Shown piece by piece: positions 46,298 through 56,078 of a stretch of 64,000 nt of DNA. The notes below the pieces were generated by a model, which was not told the DNA's origin, did no database searches, and saw nothing but the letters and a program-made list of their open reading frames with translations. Position numbers and translations under genes: made by a program. Position 1 is the first letter of the stretch; each line of letters begins with the position of its first letter. This DNA is from Diaphorobacter aerolatus (GTDB lineage Bacteria; Pseudomonadota; Gammaproteobacteria; Burkholderiales; Burkholderiaceae_C): the NCBI RefSeq assembly GCF_014489535.1, contig NZ_CP060783.1:1116001-1180000 (forward strand), given 5' to 3'.

Positions 46298-46948
46298 TCA
46301 TTTCAGACGAATCTTCTTCTTGATCACCGCGCCCGCCTTCTCCACGCGCTTGCGTTCTTCAAACACGCGCCTCAGATGGCGCAGGTCGTCTGGCGTCAAA
46401 TATTTCTGCGCGTGCAGGAACTGCTCCTGCTCCTCCTCGCGCATGTGGTGCAGGTACTCGTCCTTCACCTTTGCGAAGCGGCGCAGCCAGCCACTGGAGG
46501 CCATGTCTCGCGCGGCCAGATCGGCGAGCAGCTTGTCCATTTCCTTATGCTCGCCCACCGCGTGACGTGCATCTTCGGTGGTTTTCGGGTTGCGCATCAC
46601 GGAAGACCATAAGGCCTGTTCTTCCGCAGCGGCGTGGCCCTTGATTTCCAGTACGAGTTCTTTGAACAGCTTCTTGCGATCCGCCGATTCGCCGTGCGTG
46701 GCGGAGATCATTGCGAGCAGGGCTCGATGGCGGTCATGGTCCTCGACGAGCCGCCCGAAGATGTCCTCCTTGCCGCGAAATCGCGTCTTGGGGGTACTGC
46801 CCATCTGCGCAGGAACCTCGGGCGCGAGCTTTCTGGCCTTGGCAACGGCGCTGGCCTTTGCGGCACGCTCCAACCGTTTGGCGGGAGACACCCGCGTGGT
46901 CGCGCTGGTCGCCTTCGTTGTTGTCTTTGCTGCCTTGCTGGTACTCAT
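46298..46948 (-). CDS. Hemerythrin HHE domain protein with basic N-terminal tail
   Basis: About 216 residues. The first 60 are Lys/Ala/Thr-rich (MSTSKAAKTTTKATSATT), resembling a histone H1-like or nucleic-acid-binding tail. The rest is a hemerythrin-like helix bundle with iron-ligand-type residues in EDHDRHRALLAM, HAAAEEQALW, VGEHKEMDKLLA and YLHHMREEEQEQF. Start 46948 has GAGGA upstream. The role may be oxygen, iron or redox sensing; the basic tail is unusual enough to note. Confidence 0.85.
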   Translation of the reverse strand: MSTSKAAKTTTKATSATTRVSPAKRLERAAKASAVAKARKLAPEVPAQMGSTPKTRFRGKEDIFGRLVEDHDRHRALLAMISATHGESADRKKLFKELVLEIKGHAAAEEQALWSSVMRNPKTTEDARHAVGEHKEMDKLLADLAARDMASSGWLRRFAKVKDEYLHHMREEEQEQFLHAQKYLTPDDLRHLRRVFEERKRVEKAGAVIKKKIRLK

Positions 46949-47529
46949 CGCGCTTTTGTCCTCTGGTGAAGTAGCCTGAAGCAATTTATGCAACGCAGCG
47001 AGCAAGCCGGGTAAGACAGCAGGCTGCGGCACTGTCCCACTGCACCCTGGCTACATGTCGGACACACCGAGGCCGATGCCTTCAAAAAGCGCAAGTCTTT
47101 GCATGATGAATTCGATGTGCGCTGCAACCGTCTGTTGCCTCCAAACCACTCAAACCCTTGAAATCACCATGTCTCGCGGTCATTGCCTCCACGATCTCTT
47201 GCGCTGATGCAAACAAGCCCGTCACAATTGCGCCTGTTCTGTGCATGCCAGAAAAATATCTTGAGCACACAGACGCTTGCGGCCCGGCCTGCCATTGCAG
47301 ATGATCCCGCCCAAGCCCAACCTGTCTCTCCAACGAAACGACTTCCCGGAGACCCGCCCATGACTCAGTTTTTGATCCACACCGCTCAACCCTGACGCGC
47401 CTCCATCCGTCCCGGCTGGTTCAACGCGTCACTTGAATTTTTTGATTCAACACGCGTTCGTCCGCCCGGGCCGTCGATGCTCTGGCCTGGGTGTTCGCGC
47501 CCGCCGGGACTTCGATTTACGGAGCGCAC
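46949..47529. other. Intergenic region of 581 bp upstream of the AAA-protease locus
   Basis: No convincing gene. Contents: a tiny open frame of 11 residues (MTQFLIHTAQP, 47360-47395) with CCGGAG ahead of it, which could be a leader peptide; an inverted repeat TTGAAT-6-ATTCAA (47433-47450); and the ribosome site of the small basic gene. Other open frames here lack starts or family resemblance. Confidence 0.55.
47433..47450. promoter_or_regulatory. Inverted repeat upstream of the AAA-M41 locus
   Basis: TTGAAT, six bases, ATTCAA: a perfect 6-bp inverted repeat about 80 bp upstream of the small basic gene, in the most AT-rich part of the region. Possibly part of the promoter or an operator. Confidence 0.35.
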
Positions 47530-47784
47530 ATGAGTGCAAAAACTTTCTCGCGCGATTTCGCGCAAGGGCAGACCAAGAAACTTCGCCGCATGCGCCAGCC
47601 GCTGGTCATGCAGCTTTCACCGCCATCGCCGCGCAATCACGTGGCGCGTGCATTGACGTTGCGCGCCGCATCTGGCGGCGCGGGCAAGCACATCCGCAGC
47701 CACGGCGCACAGCGCCGCGCGGACAAGGTGGAACTGCGCAAGCAGACGGTCAACGGTCACGCTTTCGACAAGAACCGGGACTAA
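47530..47784 (+). CDS. Small basic hypothetical protein upstream of the AAA-M41 protease
   Basis: 84 residues, strongly basic, no signal peptide, not recognised. The start has ACGGAG upstream. The most distinctive part is SPRNHVARALTLRAASGGAG followed by KHIRSHGAQRRADKVELRK, where GGAGKH and a run of Arg/Lys suggest a nucleic-acid-binding or ribosome-associated peptide. It ends 11 bp before the AAA-protease start, so the two are almost surely co-transcribed. It could be a substrate, adaptor or regulator of the protease; this is inference. Confidence 0.65.
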   Translation: MSAKTFSRDFAQGQTKKLRRMRQPLVMQLSPPSPRNHVARALTLRAASGGAGKHIRSHGAQRRADKVELRKQTVNGHAFDKNRD

Positions 47785-47795
47785 AGAAAAAGAAC

Positions 47796-49860
47796 ATGGA
47801 AACAACGACAACCGCCACAAAGAATTTCGCACCACGCGTCAACGAGCAACACGGCAACCAGGATCGGACGCTGCTTGGCAACCGCATGACGCTGCGCCAG
47901 CAGGTGCTGGACATCACCGCAACCACTCTGAAGTCCGAGCTTTTCGGACTCGACTCGCTGATTGATCGACTCATCGATTCGGTGCGCGCCTGGTACTTGC
48001 TGCCCGAGGTCATCGACCGTCCGGTCATCGTCTGTCTATGGGGTTTGACGGGTACCGGCAAGACCCAGCTCGTGCGCCGCATGCCGCAATTGCTGGGTTT
48101 TTACAACCGTTTTCTCGAAGTTCAGATGGACGGCTTCAGCAACAGCTCACGTGCGGCGGGCCGCGATTCGATCTCCGCGATGCTCGCCAACTCGTCCATC
48201 GTGGAAGGCCAGCCCGGCATTCTTCTGCTCGACGAGTTTCAGCGCTTCAGAACGCGTGACCGCAAGGGCGACGACATTGCCGTCAAGCGCTATCAGGACG
48301 TATGGGCGCTGCTCTCGGACGGGCGTCTGTCGCCACCGATGGACGCGCTCGACCGCATCGAACTCGAACAGGCGTATCACCAGTACGAGGCCATGCAGGC
48401 GCACGTGGACAAGGTCAATGAGGAAGAAGACGACAACGCGCAGGATTCGCCGCGCAGAAAGCCCAGGCAGAAGTCGCCGTTTTATCTCTCTGCCTTCGAT
48501 GCACGCGACCTGCAGGCAGCACTCAAGCTCAGCGAGCCCATCATGCAAGATCATGCGCTGGACGCCCGAGCAGGTGCAGCAGCAACTCGAGCAGTTCCGC
48601 AATGATCCGTCGCGCTGGGGCACCGACCACAGCAAGCTGCTGATTCTCGTGACGGGCAACCTCGACGAGATGTACCAGGGCGTCGCCAAGCGTGTTCAGG
48701 ACTGTGATACCGATGCCGATGTGTTCCACGCGTTTACCCGGCGACTCTCGACCATCGACGTGAAGGAGGCGCTCGCCGAGCGCTTGCGGCCCGAGCAGGT
48801 CGCACGTCTGGGCAATCAGCATCTGGTGTTTCCTTCGCTGGATCGCAATGCGTATGAACGGCTGATCGCCGATGCCTGCGCTCGGCAGGTCGAGGCCGTG
48901 CGCGCCACGCTCGGTCTGGACATCGAGCTCACGCCATCGGTGCTGCGCACGCTCTACCAGAACGCGGTGTTTCCGGTGCAGGGCACGCGTCCGGTGTTCT
49001 CCACCGTGCACGCGGTGCTCGGCCCGAGCCTTGGCAGCGCCGCGGTATGGAGCCTGCAGAAACTGGCGCAATCGGCATCGTCGCCTTTGCGCGAACAGTG
49101 CAAGCTGCAACTCGACATGAGTGCCGATGGCAAACAGTTGGTCATGCGTTTGCTGAACCACGCTGCGGATGCTGCGGTTGTCGCCGAGCAAAGCCTCGCG
49201 CTGCATCTGGAGATCGATACGCTGCGCCAGCGCGCGCAGCCCGACTTCCGGGCGCTGCTGGCGGTGCACGAAGCCGGACACGGTCTGGTCTATGCCCTGC
49301 TCAATCATTGCGCGCCTACCGACGTGCGCATCAACGTCGCCTCGTTCGAGGGTGGCTATGCGAGCTATGCACCGCGCGTGGCCGAATCACGGCGCATGGC
49401 ACGTGACGAAATCTGCACGACGCTTGCCGGTCGCGCGGCCGAGATCTGGGTGTTCGGGGAGGACGCGGTGTCCACCGGCGCGGAGGAAGACCTGAGCAGT
49501 GCGACGCGCCACGCGGCGCGCTATCACCGTCATTGGGCGATGGGCGAGCGGCTGAGCCGCAGCGATGTCACGCACGATGTCGAGCAGCATGTGAACACCG
49601 ACATCGAAGCCAGCAATGCGGCAATCGAATCGACGCTACAGGCCGAACTGGCACGCGCAAAGCAACTGCTTTGTGATGCGCGCGTTCCGTTTGAGCGTTT
49701 GGTGGCCGCGTTGATGGCCCAGGGTTTCGTGGATGCCAGGCAGTTTGGACAAGTCACCGGGCTTGAGCTTCACGCTCGCAACGATGCGCTCGAACCCTGG
49801 GACGCCGCCTGGAAGCGTTTTGTCAACAAAGAGGTTCAGACGATGATCGCGGCAAAGTGA
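47796..49860 (+). CDS. AAA+ ATPase fused to an M41-type zinc metalloprotease (non-homopolymer frame break)
   Basis: ATP-dependent zinc protease without transmembrane helices. N-terminal AAA+ module: Walker A GLTGTGKT, Walker B GILLLDEFQRF, sensor-1-like LILVTGNLDEMY, an Arg pair in AFTRRLS. The ATPase looks closer to Clp D2/torsin than to FtsH, and an acidic insert (KVNEEEDDNAQDSPRRK) lies before the break. The C-terminal module has HEAGH in LLAVHEAGHGLVYALLNH and DLSSATRHAARYHRHWAMGE, as in FtsH proteases. The frame shifts near 48545-48552 by +1 (or -2): MQ, then IMRWTPEQV. Corrected length about 687 residues. Confidence 0.8.
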
Positions 49861-49897
49861 CAAACCCGGGCGCTCGAAAGCATGCCGCGCGGCGGCC

Positions 49898-51213
49898 TTA
49901 CTGCACGCGTACCTGTACATAGGCCGTGGCCAAAACCTTGCCAGCCGTCACCGTCAGTCCGGGGATTTTGGACAGCGTGGCGGTGTAGTTTTGCAGGTAG
50001 TACGTGTACCCGGGCGTAGGCGACGCGCCGCTGTTGCTCGCGCCTTCGAGCACCGGATACCAACCCGTGTTGGTGTTCTGCCCGGGCGGATCGGTGAGGT
50101 TTTCGCCAAGGAAGACCAGCGGCTTCCTGGTTTGCGAATGGGCCAGCGAAATGCCGACGCCCTTGGCGAGCCTGGAGTCGGTCAAATATGCGTCTGAAAC
50201 CAGAAACGGCACTGACCCCGAACTGCCCGTCAATCCCAGTTGCTGAGCCGCGGCAATCGCACCACTGGAGGCCTGAATGCCGATGGATGTCTGACCCTGA
50301 GCCGTTCCGGACGTCGCCGCGTTGCTGCACTCCAATTGGACGCTGAACGTACCCTGTCGCACGCCACCCTGCTCCAGTTCCTGCACAGAGATCGGCGCGA
50401 AGCTCACGTTGCTGGTTGATGAATTGACGCGGCAGGTTGCGCTACTGGTCAGCGTTGACGTATTCCACATTCCATAGGCGAAGCCGTTTGAATTATCAAC
50501 TCCTTGTTGATTGTCGAAACTGTCCTGTCCCATGGAGTCACTTGCAATGCCTCCGCCCCTCAGTTGGATGTACGCGTTGGGACGCCAGCATGCATATACG
50601 GTTCCATTTCCGACGGGAATGCCCATGCCTTGTGTACCCAATCCCGAACACCCGTTGAAGGGATTGTCAAGCGCGGGTAAGTCGTCAGACATCTTGTAGA
50701 GTTGAGCCTGAAGTGGCGGAACGTCGCTGAGCCGGATCTGGATTTTCCCGCCGACCTGCTGGTAGCTCGTCACCGGTACAACCCCCAATTTCGGCTGAGT
50801 ACGACACCATTCATCGACATCCGCAAACCCACATTTTTAAACCATGTCGCGTACACGTAGTCCATTCCGCCAGCCTTTCGCGCAAGGTAGTAGCCACCCA
50901 CACGGTCTCTACCGTTGACAGCGACCAGGAATTGCAGGGTTGGCTTGTCCGCAATATCGCAAATCCACAATACGGTATTTGCGGTTGTTCCGCCGGCGGT
51001 GTAGTTGGAGGATGGAACCACGGTGCTCGCGAGCAGGGTGCCATCCGGTTGAAGGTATGTGTCGCTAAGATTGACCGCGCCAAAACGAATCGGAGCTTGC
51101 GAGGTGTCGTCCGTTCTGAGTGCATTGGTCCGCACGCAGGCGGCGTGCGCGGCACCCAGCAGCCCCATCAGCAGGATCGTGCCTGCCGCCCACCACTTGT
51201 TGCTCCATTTCAT
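49898..51213 (-). CDS. Fimbrial tip adhesin-like protein (one frameshift)
   Basis: Last gene of the fimbrial operon. Signal peptide MKWSNKWWAAGTILLMGLL ending near AAHA; an N-terminal receptor-type domain; a C-terminal pilin domain with Cys pairs (SSATCRVNSS, QLECSNAATS) ending in the alternating AGKVLATAYVQVRVQ strand used for donor-strand exchange. Frame breaks at CCCCC 50782-50786 (plus strand). One base restores LSRNWGVVPVTSYQQVGG, giving about 438 residues, typical for a two-domain adhesin. Receptor unknown. Confidence 0.85.
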
Positions 51214-51274
51214 ATCGTCATCATCCTTGCATTCGCTTTGCATTGGCCTGGTCTCGCGAGCAGAGCTTCGGCAC

Positions 51275-52018
51275 TCAATTCACGGGAAAGGTTCGTTCGA
51301 TGATCTCGCCGCGATCACCGATCACCTGCGCGCGCACCGACGTGACCACTGCGGCGGAATCAGGAGTCAGCGGAAACACGCGGCCTGAAAACGGCAGGAG
51401 GGTCAGATCGATCTGCGACAGGGACTTGCTGCCGCCATCTGCCAGTACAAAATCCCAGCGCGCAAAGCTCACCACGAAAGGACTTCGGTTCTCGGCGGCA
51501 ATGTGTGTGGCAGCGCCTTCGCGCCTGAGGTGAAACGAGAGTTTGTCGAGAATGGCGCGTTGATCGTGGACCAGGGACGCGGGCCGGTAAAGCAGCTTCA
51601 ATTGCAGATTCAGAGCCACGTTCAACCGGTTGTCTTCCAGGCCTTCCTGCGGCACGGGCGGCACTTCCAGCAAGTTGAGCCAGAACAGCGATTCCCGGTC
51701 TGCGGGCATGGCGCTGCCGTTGTGAAAAATGTTCAGCAAACGTCGATCCCCTCGCTTGAGCAGCACGACCGGAGGGCTCACCAGAAACGGCGCCGTGCTT
51801 TTGTGCGGGCCCTCCGATCCGCTATCGATCCAGGCCTGAATGGCCGTCGCCGTCTCGCCCGTGTTCCCCACCATCAGCGTTTTGAAGCGCACGCCCTCGG
51901 CAAATACCACGCGCGTCTCGCCCACGACGAACGCCGCGTGGACGTGCGAAGCGGCAATGGCGCAGACGAGCGCAAGCAGAACCCGGGCGATGCGAAGGTG
52001 ATGCAGGCTGACGCTCAT
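51275..52018 (-). CDS. Fimbrial periplasmic chaperone (PapD family), second copy
   Basis: Immunoglobulin-fold chaperone that stabilises pilus subunits. 247 residues with signal peptide ending near VHA. FWLNLLEVPPVPQ and LKLLYRPASLV correspond to the conserved G1-strand and hinge motifs. It overlaps the usher stop by 4 bp, so it is coupled. A second chaperone in the same operon suggests that the adhesin has a dedicated one. Confidence 0.9.
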   Translation of the reverse strand: MSVSLHHLRIARVLLALVCAIAASHVHAAFVVGETRVVFAEGVRFKTLMVGNTGETATAIQAWIDSGSEGPHKSTAPFLVSPPVVLLKRGDRRLLNIFHNGSAMPADRESLFWLNLLEVPPVPQEGLEDNRLNVALNLQLKLLYRPASLVHDQRAILDKLSFHLRREGAATHIAAENRSPFVVSFARWDFVLADGGSKSLSQIDLTLLPFSGRVFPLTPDSAAVVTSVRAQVIGDRGEIIERTFPVN

Positions 52019-54541
52019 CGGCAGGTCCGCTCCAGCATGGTGATGCCTGCTACCGGGGAGTGGGCCGACGCCGGCGTCGTTGCGTAGTCCAGAGTGCAGC
52101 GCTCGGCGGCAGAATCACCCCATTTCACGAGCAACTGTCCGGCGGATTTTTCTGCGCGCAGATAGATCTGGTTGCCCTGCCCGACCATGGCTACCGGCTC
52201 GTCGCCGTCCGCGTACACGTCCGCGCCCATCGGAATGCTGGAGCCGCTCGGCAGCCGCACGCGAATCAGCATTGCCCGCCCGCCCGCGTCTGGTACTTGA
52301 GCCGCACCAGCGAGCCGGCATACGGAGCCACGCGCTGCTCGCTCGCCAACAGGTCGAAGTCGCCCGTCATGCCCTGGGGATCGAGAGTGATATTGTTGTA
52401 TCGATAAGGGATCACGCTCGGCACGAGCACGAATCCGTTGTCGTTGACGCGGCCCGATACGCCGCCCCACACGCGCGCACCTTCGGCACCGACAGCCTCT
52501 ACCAGGGCCGCGGTCTCTCCAAGGTAAGGGCCGAGGGTCAATCCACCCGAATGCACGACGGCCGCGCCCTGGGTTGAGGCACCTAGCTGCCAGTATCCGC
52601 TTCCCCTTGATGCGTTCACGCCCAGCGTTGCGTTGTTGAACCGCTTTTGGGCATTGGCGGCGAGGGAACTCTTCGAGCCGTCGTTGCCATGGCTCGCGGT
52701 GACGCTGTAGCTCAGGCTGTCGTCATGGGCCTGCACGCCCGAATAGGTCGCCTGAACCTGTTCACCCCGGTTCGCACTGTGAACGGCAGACACAGCGACG
52801 TGGCCGGGCCGCGCGAGCGCCGAGCCATCCAGCGGAAAGCTCACCGACAGCATCGCGGTGTTCTCCCTGGCATCTCCCAGCATCGGTGCGGGGATCGGGT
52901 TGTTGGTTTGCGACGCCCCGATGCGCTGCCGAGCCAGCGCGAAATTCACACTCACGCCGTTGCCGAAGCTCTTGGAATAGCCGAGTTGCAGATTGTTGTC
53001 GTCGCTTCTTCCATTCCTATAGCTGCCGGTGGAAGCTGCGACGTACATGCTGCCCCACTTGCCCAGCGGCTGATTCACGTTGATGTGAAAGCGATTGCGC
53101 TGCATGTAGGTCGCAGAGTTCCACTGCGCCGCGCCCACCGCGCGCAGTCCGATCACATCCGACAGATCGCGGTAGCCTTCGGTGGAATAGCGGTAACCCG
53201 AAAGCGTCACCACGGTGTTCGAGGTCTGGAACATGCGGCTGAACGACAGGTGCGCCATCCAGCCGTTCATCGCCGGAAGGCCATTGGCCGTGGCACTTGC
53301 ATAGGTGAAGTCACCACCAAACGCGCCCAGACTCGAATTGAAAACGCCGCCCAGTACGGCTGACCGGTAACCCCCGCGAGACGCAATCCGCCCGTTGCCG
53401 TCCATGAATTGCTGAGACCGCGGCTATAGACCGCGTCGAAAAAGTCGGTACCCTCGCCTACTGCGCGTGTGCGACCCAAAGCGATGTCGTATCGCCCCGC
53501 GCCTTCGCGAAGCGATTCGGGAACGGCGGAAAACGGCACGGTGAACAATCGCACGCGGCCATCGTTTTCCAGCACCTCCACGTCCAGGTCACCGCTCAGG
53601 CTCGTGGCGTAGAGATCGGAAATCTCGAAGCTTCCCGGAGCCACCGTGGTCTGGTAGATCTGGAACCCGTTCTGGCGCACGGTGACGCGGGCATTGGTCT
53701 GCGCGACACCGCGCACCACCGGGGCGAAGCCGCGCATCGAGTCGGGAAGCATGCGCTCGTCGGTGCGCAACGTCAGACCGTTGAAACCCAGCGCAGAAAG
53801 AAACCGTCCCGACGTGAAGGTCTGACCGACCACCATTTCACTGCCCCAATCAACGAGTGGTCGCTGCACGTAGGTGCGCAGGTTCTGGTAGCGCAGACCA
53901 CGGTCCTGATCATGCTGCAAAGCGCCTTGCTGACGAAGCTGCCACTGACCTAGATTCATGCCCGCATTGAGCGAGAGATAGGCGGACTGGCGCGTGTACG
54001 ACTGGCGCCCTTCGGTTTGCACGAGCTGGTAGTTGCCCAGATAGTTCAAGGTGAGCGCGGTAATGCCTGCGTCCAGATCGCCCCGCGCCACCTCGCCTCT
54101 CGGTGCCTTGCTCAGGTAGGCCTGCGGCATCGAAATCTGGTATTGCAATCGCCCGCCCTCAAGCTCAGCGGTGGCTCCCGGAAACAGCTTGACGAGATCC
54201 GCGCAGGTCTCCTGTGGCGAGACGCGCGGCTCGACGCCGAGTTCGGCGAGCAACGCGTTGTCTATGCAAATCCATTGGCGTCCACTGGTGTCGGCGCGCA
54301 GTTCTAGCTCCTTGCGAAACCTGAGCTGCTCGTTGAGGAACACGTCCAATCGATACCTCCCGGCAGGGAGATCCTGCGCGGAATTGAACTGCTCCAGCAG
54401 TTGCGGGCTGATGCCGAGACCCTTGAACATTTTCGGATCGAACGACAGCTTCGGCGCGGGCGGCTGGCTTACCTCCTGGGCAGCACTTGCCCAGGGCGGC
54501 AATATCGTCATTGCCAGCCAGAACAACAATCTGATTTTCAT
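52015..54541 (-). CDS. Fimbrial outer-membrane usher (two frameshifts)
   Basis: Assembly platform that exports and polymerises pilus subunits. Signal peptide to about residue 20; N-terminal domain (LSFDPKMFKGLGISPQLLEQ); plug and 24-strand barrel, with the usher signature FGFNGLT-like SALGFNGLTLRTDERMLPDS and GFAPVVRGVAQTNARVTVRQ; C-terminal domain ends GITMLERTCR. Frame breaks at CCCCC 53371-53375 and CCC 52275-52277 (plus strand). Restored joins LRLAGGYRSAVLGGVFNSS and TRAGGAMLIRVRLPSG give about 842 residues, a full-length usher. Confidence 0.9.
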
Positions 54542-54570
54542 GGAGTGGCGTTATTCGTTGTCCGCGAAAG

Positions 54571-55299
54571 TCACTTGACCACCGTGTCGATGGATTCAGT
54601 GACTTCGGCTCCATAGTCGTTCACCGTCGATATGGAAATCCTCGCCTTGTCGCGAGCGTGCATTGCCGACCTGAAACCCCAGCGGGCCGTTGCGCGCGGA
54701 GCGAGCATTTGCGGCTGCATGTCCACGGGCGCGATCCCCTCGTCTGCTTCGACACGAATCGAATTGATGTTCACGTTGAAAGGCGTGGGATTGCGGATCT
54801 CCAACTGCTCCTGTGTCAACCGGTACTCCAGCCTCTTGCCGATGTCGAACGCACCCTCGTGAAGAGCAGCAGGACGATAAAAAATCTTTACCGTGCTCTT
54901 TATCAAAAGGATCAGGCGATTCGCCTCTTCCGCCTGCGCCTTGATCGCAGGAATGTGACTGAAGTTCAGGTAGTAGACGCGCTCGATATCCGCAAGCTCG
55001 GGATCGGGAAGAATCTTCAGGCGAACCGTTTGTCCGCTTCTCGGCTCAAGTTTGAAGACCGGAGGCGCGACGACGAATGGCAGGCCGGTGTCTTCCGTGG
55101 CTCCGGGTGTGCGGCTTGCCCAGACCTGGACCAGAAAGGGATGATCGGAAGGATTCGAGAACTGAATCGATTTCTCCCTGGTTCCCTCGACAACGACGAC
55201 CCGCGTTCCCTGCATCACGACGCTCGCCCACGCGCTTTGGCGCGGCACGAATGCACTTGCCAGCAGCAGAATCAGTCCCCATGCAAACAATCGACGCAT
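54571..55299 (-). CDS. Fimbrial periplasmic chaperone (PapD family), first copy
   Basis: 242 residues. Signal peptide MRRLFAWGLILLLASAF to about residue 25. VYYLNFSHIPAIK and TVKIFYRPAALHE are the chaperone motifs; GTREKSIQFSNPSDHPFLVQ is the N-terminal strand region. Lies between the major pilin and the usher, gap 29 bp to the usher. Probably serves the major subunit. Confidence 0.92.
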   Translation of the reverse strand: MRRLFAWGLILLLASAFVPRQSAWASVVMQGTRVVVVEGTREKSIQFSNPSDHPFLVQVWASRTPGATEDTGLPFVVAPPVFKLEPRSGQTVRLKILPDPELADIERVYYLNFSHIPAIKAQAEEANRLILLIKSTVKIFYRPAALHEGAFDIGKRLEYRLTQEQLEIRNPTPFNVNINSIRVEADEGIAPVDMQPQMLAPRATARWGFRSAMHARDKARISISTVNDYGAEVTESIDTVVK

Positions 55300-55382
55300 G
55301 CACTTCCTTCCAAACTCGAAACTTCAAAGTCAGCCACGCCTGCAGCAGCCTGCATGCGCGGCTTTCAGGTATTGCGTCCCTG

Positions 55383-55913
55383 TCAGTTGTAGTTGAGCGA
55401 GTACTCGGCGATGCCCTGAACCGAGCCCGCCGTTGCGCCACCCTCCTCGGAGATGTACTGCACGCCGAACTGGTGCGAAGCCGAGCTCTGATTGGCGGGC
55501 AAAACCAGGCCGGGAACGGATGTCGTCCCGCTCAGGATGATCGCCTCGGTACCGGCGCTGGTCTTCATCAACTGCAGCTGCACCTTGGTTGCGGCGCCGG
55601 TCGTGGCGCGATTGCCCAGATTGCCCTTGACGGTCGCCGAGTGGCCCAGAAAGTTGGTGGCGATATTGGTGGGTGTCCCCGCCGTAGGGCAGCCCTTGAC
55701 TGTCATCGTGAACGGTGTGAGACCCGTGGTCGAGTTCACCGCCGCCAGTGCCGAGGTCGGCACCGTATTGAGCAGCACGATGCCGTTGGTCTGACCATTG
55801 ACTTCGGCGACGCAGGTCTGAGTCGAAACCTCGCCCTGAAAAGTAATGGTGCTTGCAGCATATGCAAACGCGGGAGCTGCAAAAATCGCCAGAACAGCAA
55901 GAGTCTTTTTCAT
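55383..55913 (-). CDS. Fimbrial major subunit (type 1 pilin-like)
   Basis: 176 residues, first gene of the fimbrial operon. Signal peptide MKKTLAVLAIFAAPAFAYAA; the mature protein starts STITFQGEVSTQTCVAEVNG, with the typical two Cys (STQTC and VKGCPTAG) forming the pilin disulfide. It ends QGIAEYSLNYN, the aromatic last strand used for polymerisation. AAAGGAAG ribosome site directly before ATG 55913; the longer open frame upstream is ignored. Followed 83 bp later by the chaperone. Confidence 0.93.
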   Translation of the reverse strand: MKKTLAVLAIFAAPAFAYAASTITFQGEVSTQTCVAEVNGQTNGIVLLNTVPTSALAAVNSTTGLTPFTMTVKGCPTAGTPTNIATNFLGHSATVKGNLGNRATTGAATKVQLQLMKTSAGTEAIILSGTTSVPGLVLPANQSSASHQFGVQYISEEGGATAGSVQGIAEYSLNYN

Positions 55914-56062
55914 GTAACTTCCTTTGAAGCGTAAATTGACGGAGATGGCGCACTTTGGATGCGACCAGCGACCCACTTGAGGTTGTCGCTCCATATATTT
56001 TTAGTTACATCAACGACCCAAACACCCACAATTCCATCCAAAATCGACTTCAAGGACTTAAC

Positions 56063-56078
56063 ACTGATTTAAGTCAGT
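56063..56078 (-). promoter_or_regulatory. Inverted repeat upstream of the fimbrial operon
   Basis: ACTGATTTAAGTCAGT is a 16-bp inverted repeat with one mismatched pair, 150 bp upstream of the pilin start codon. Candidate operator for fimbrial expression. Confidence 0.4.
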
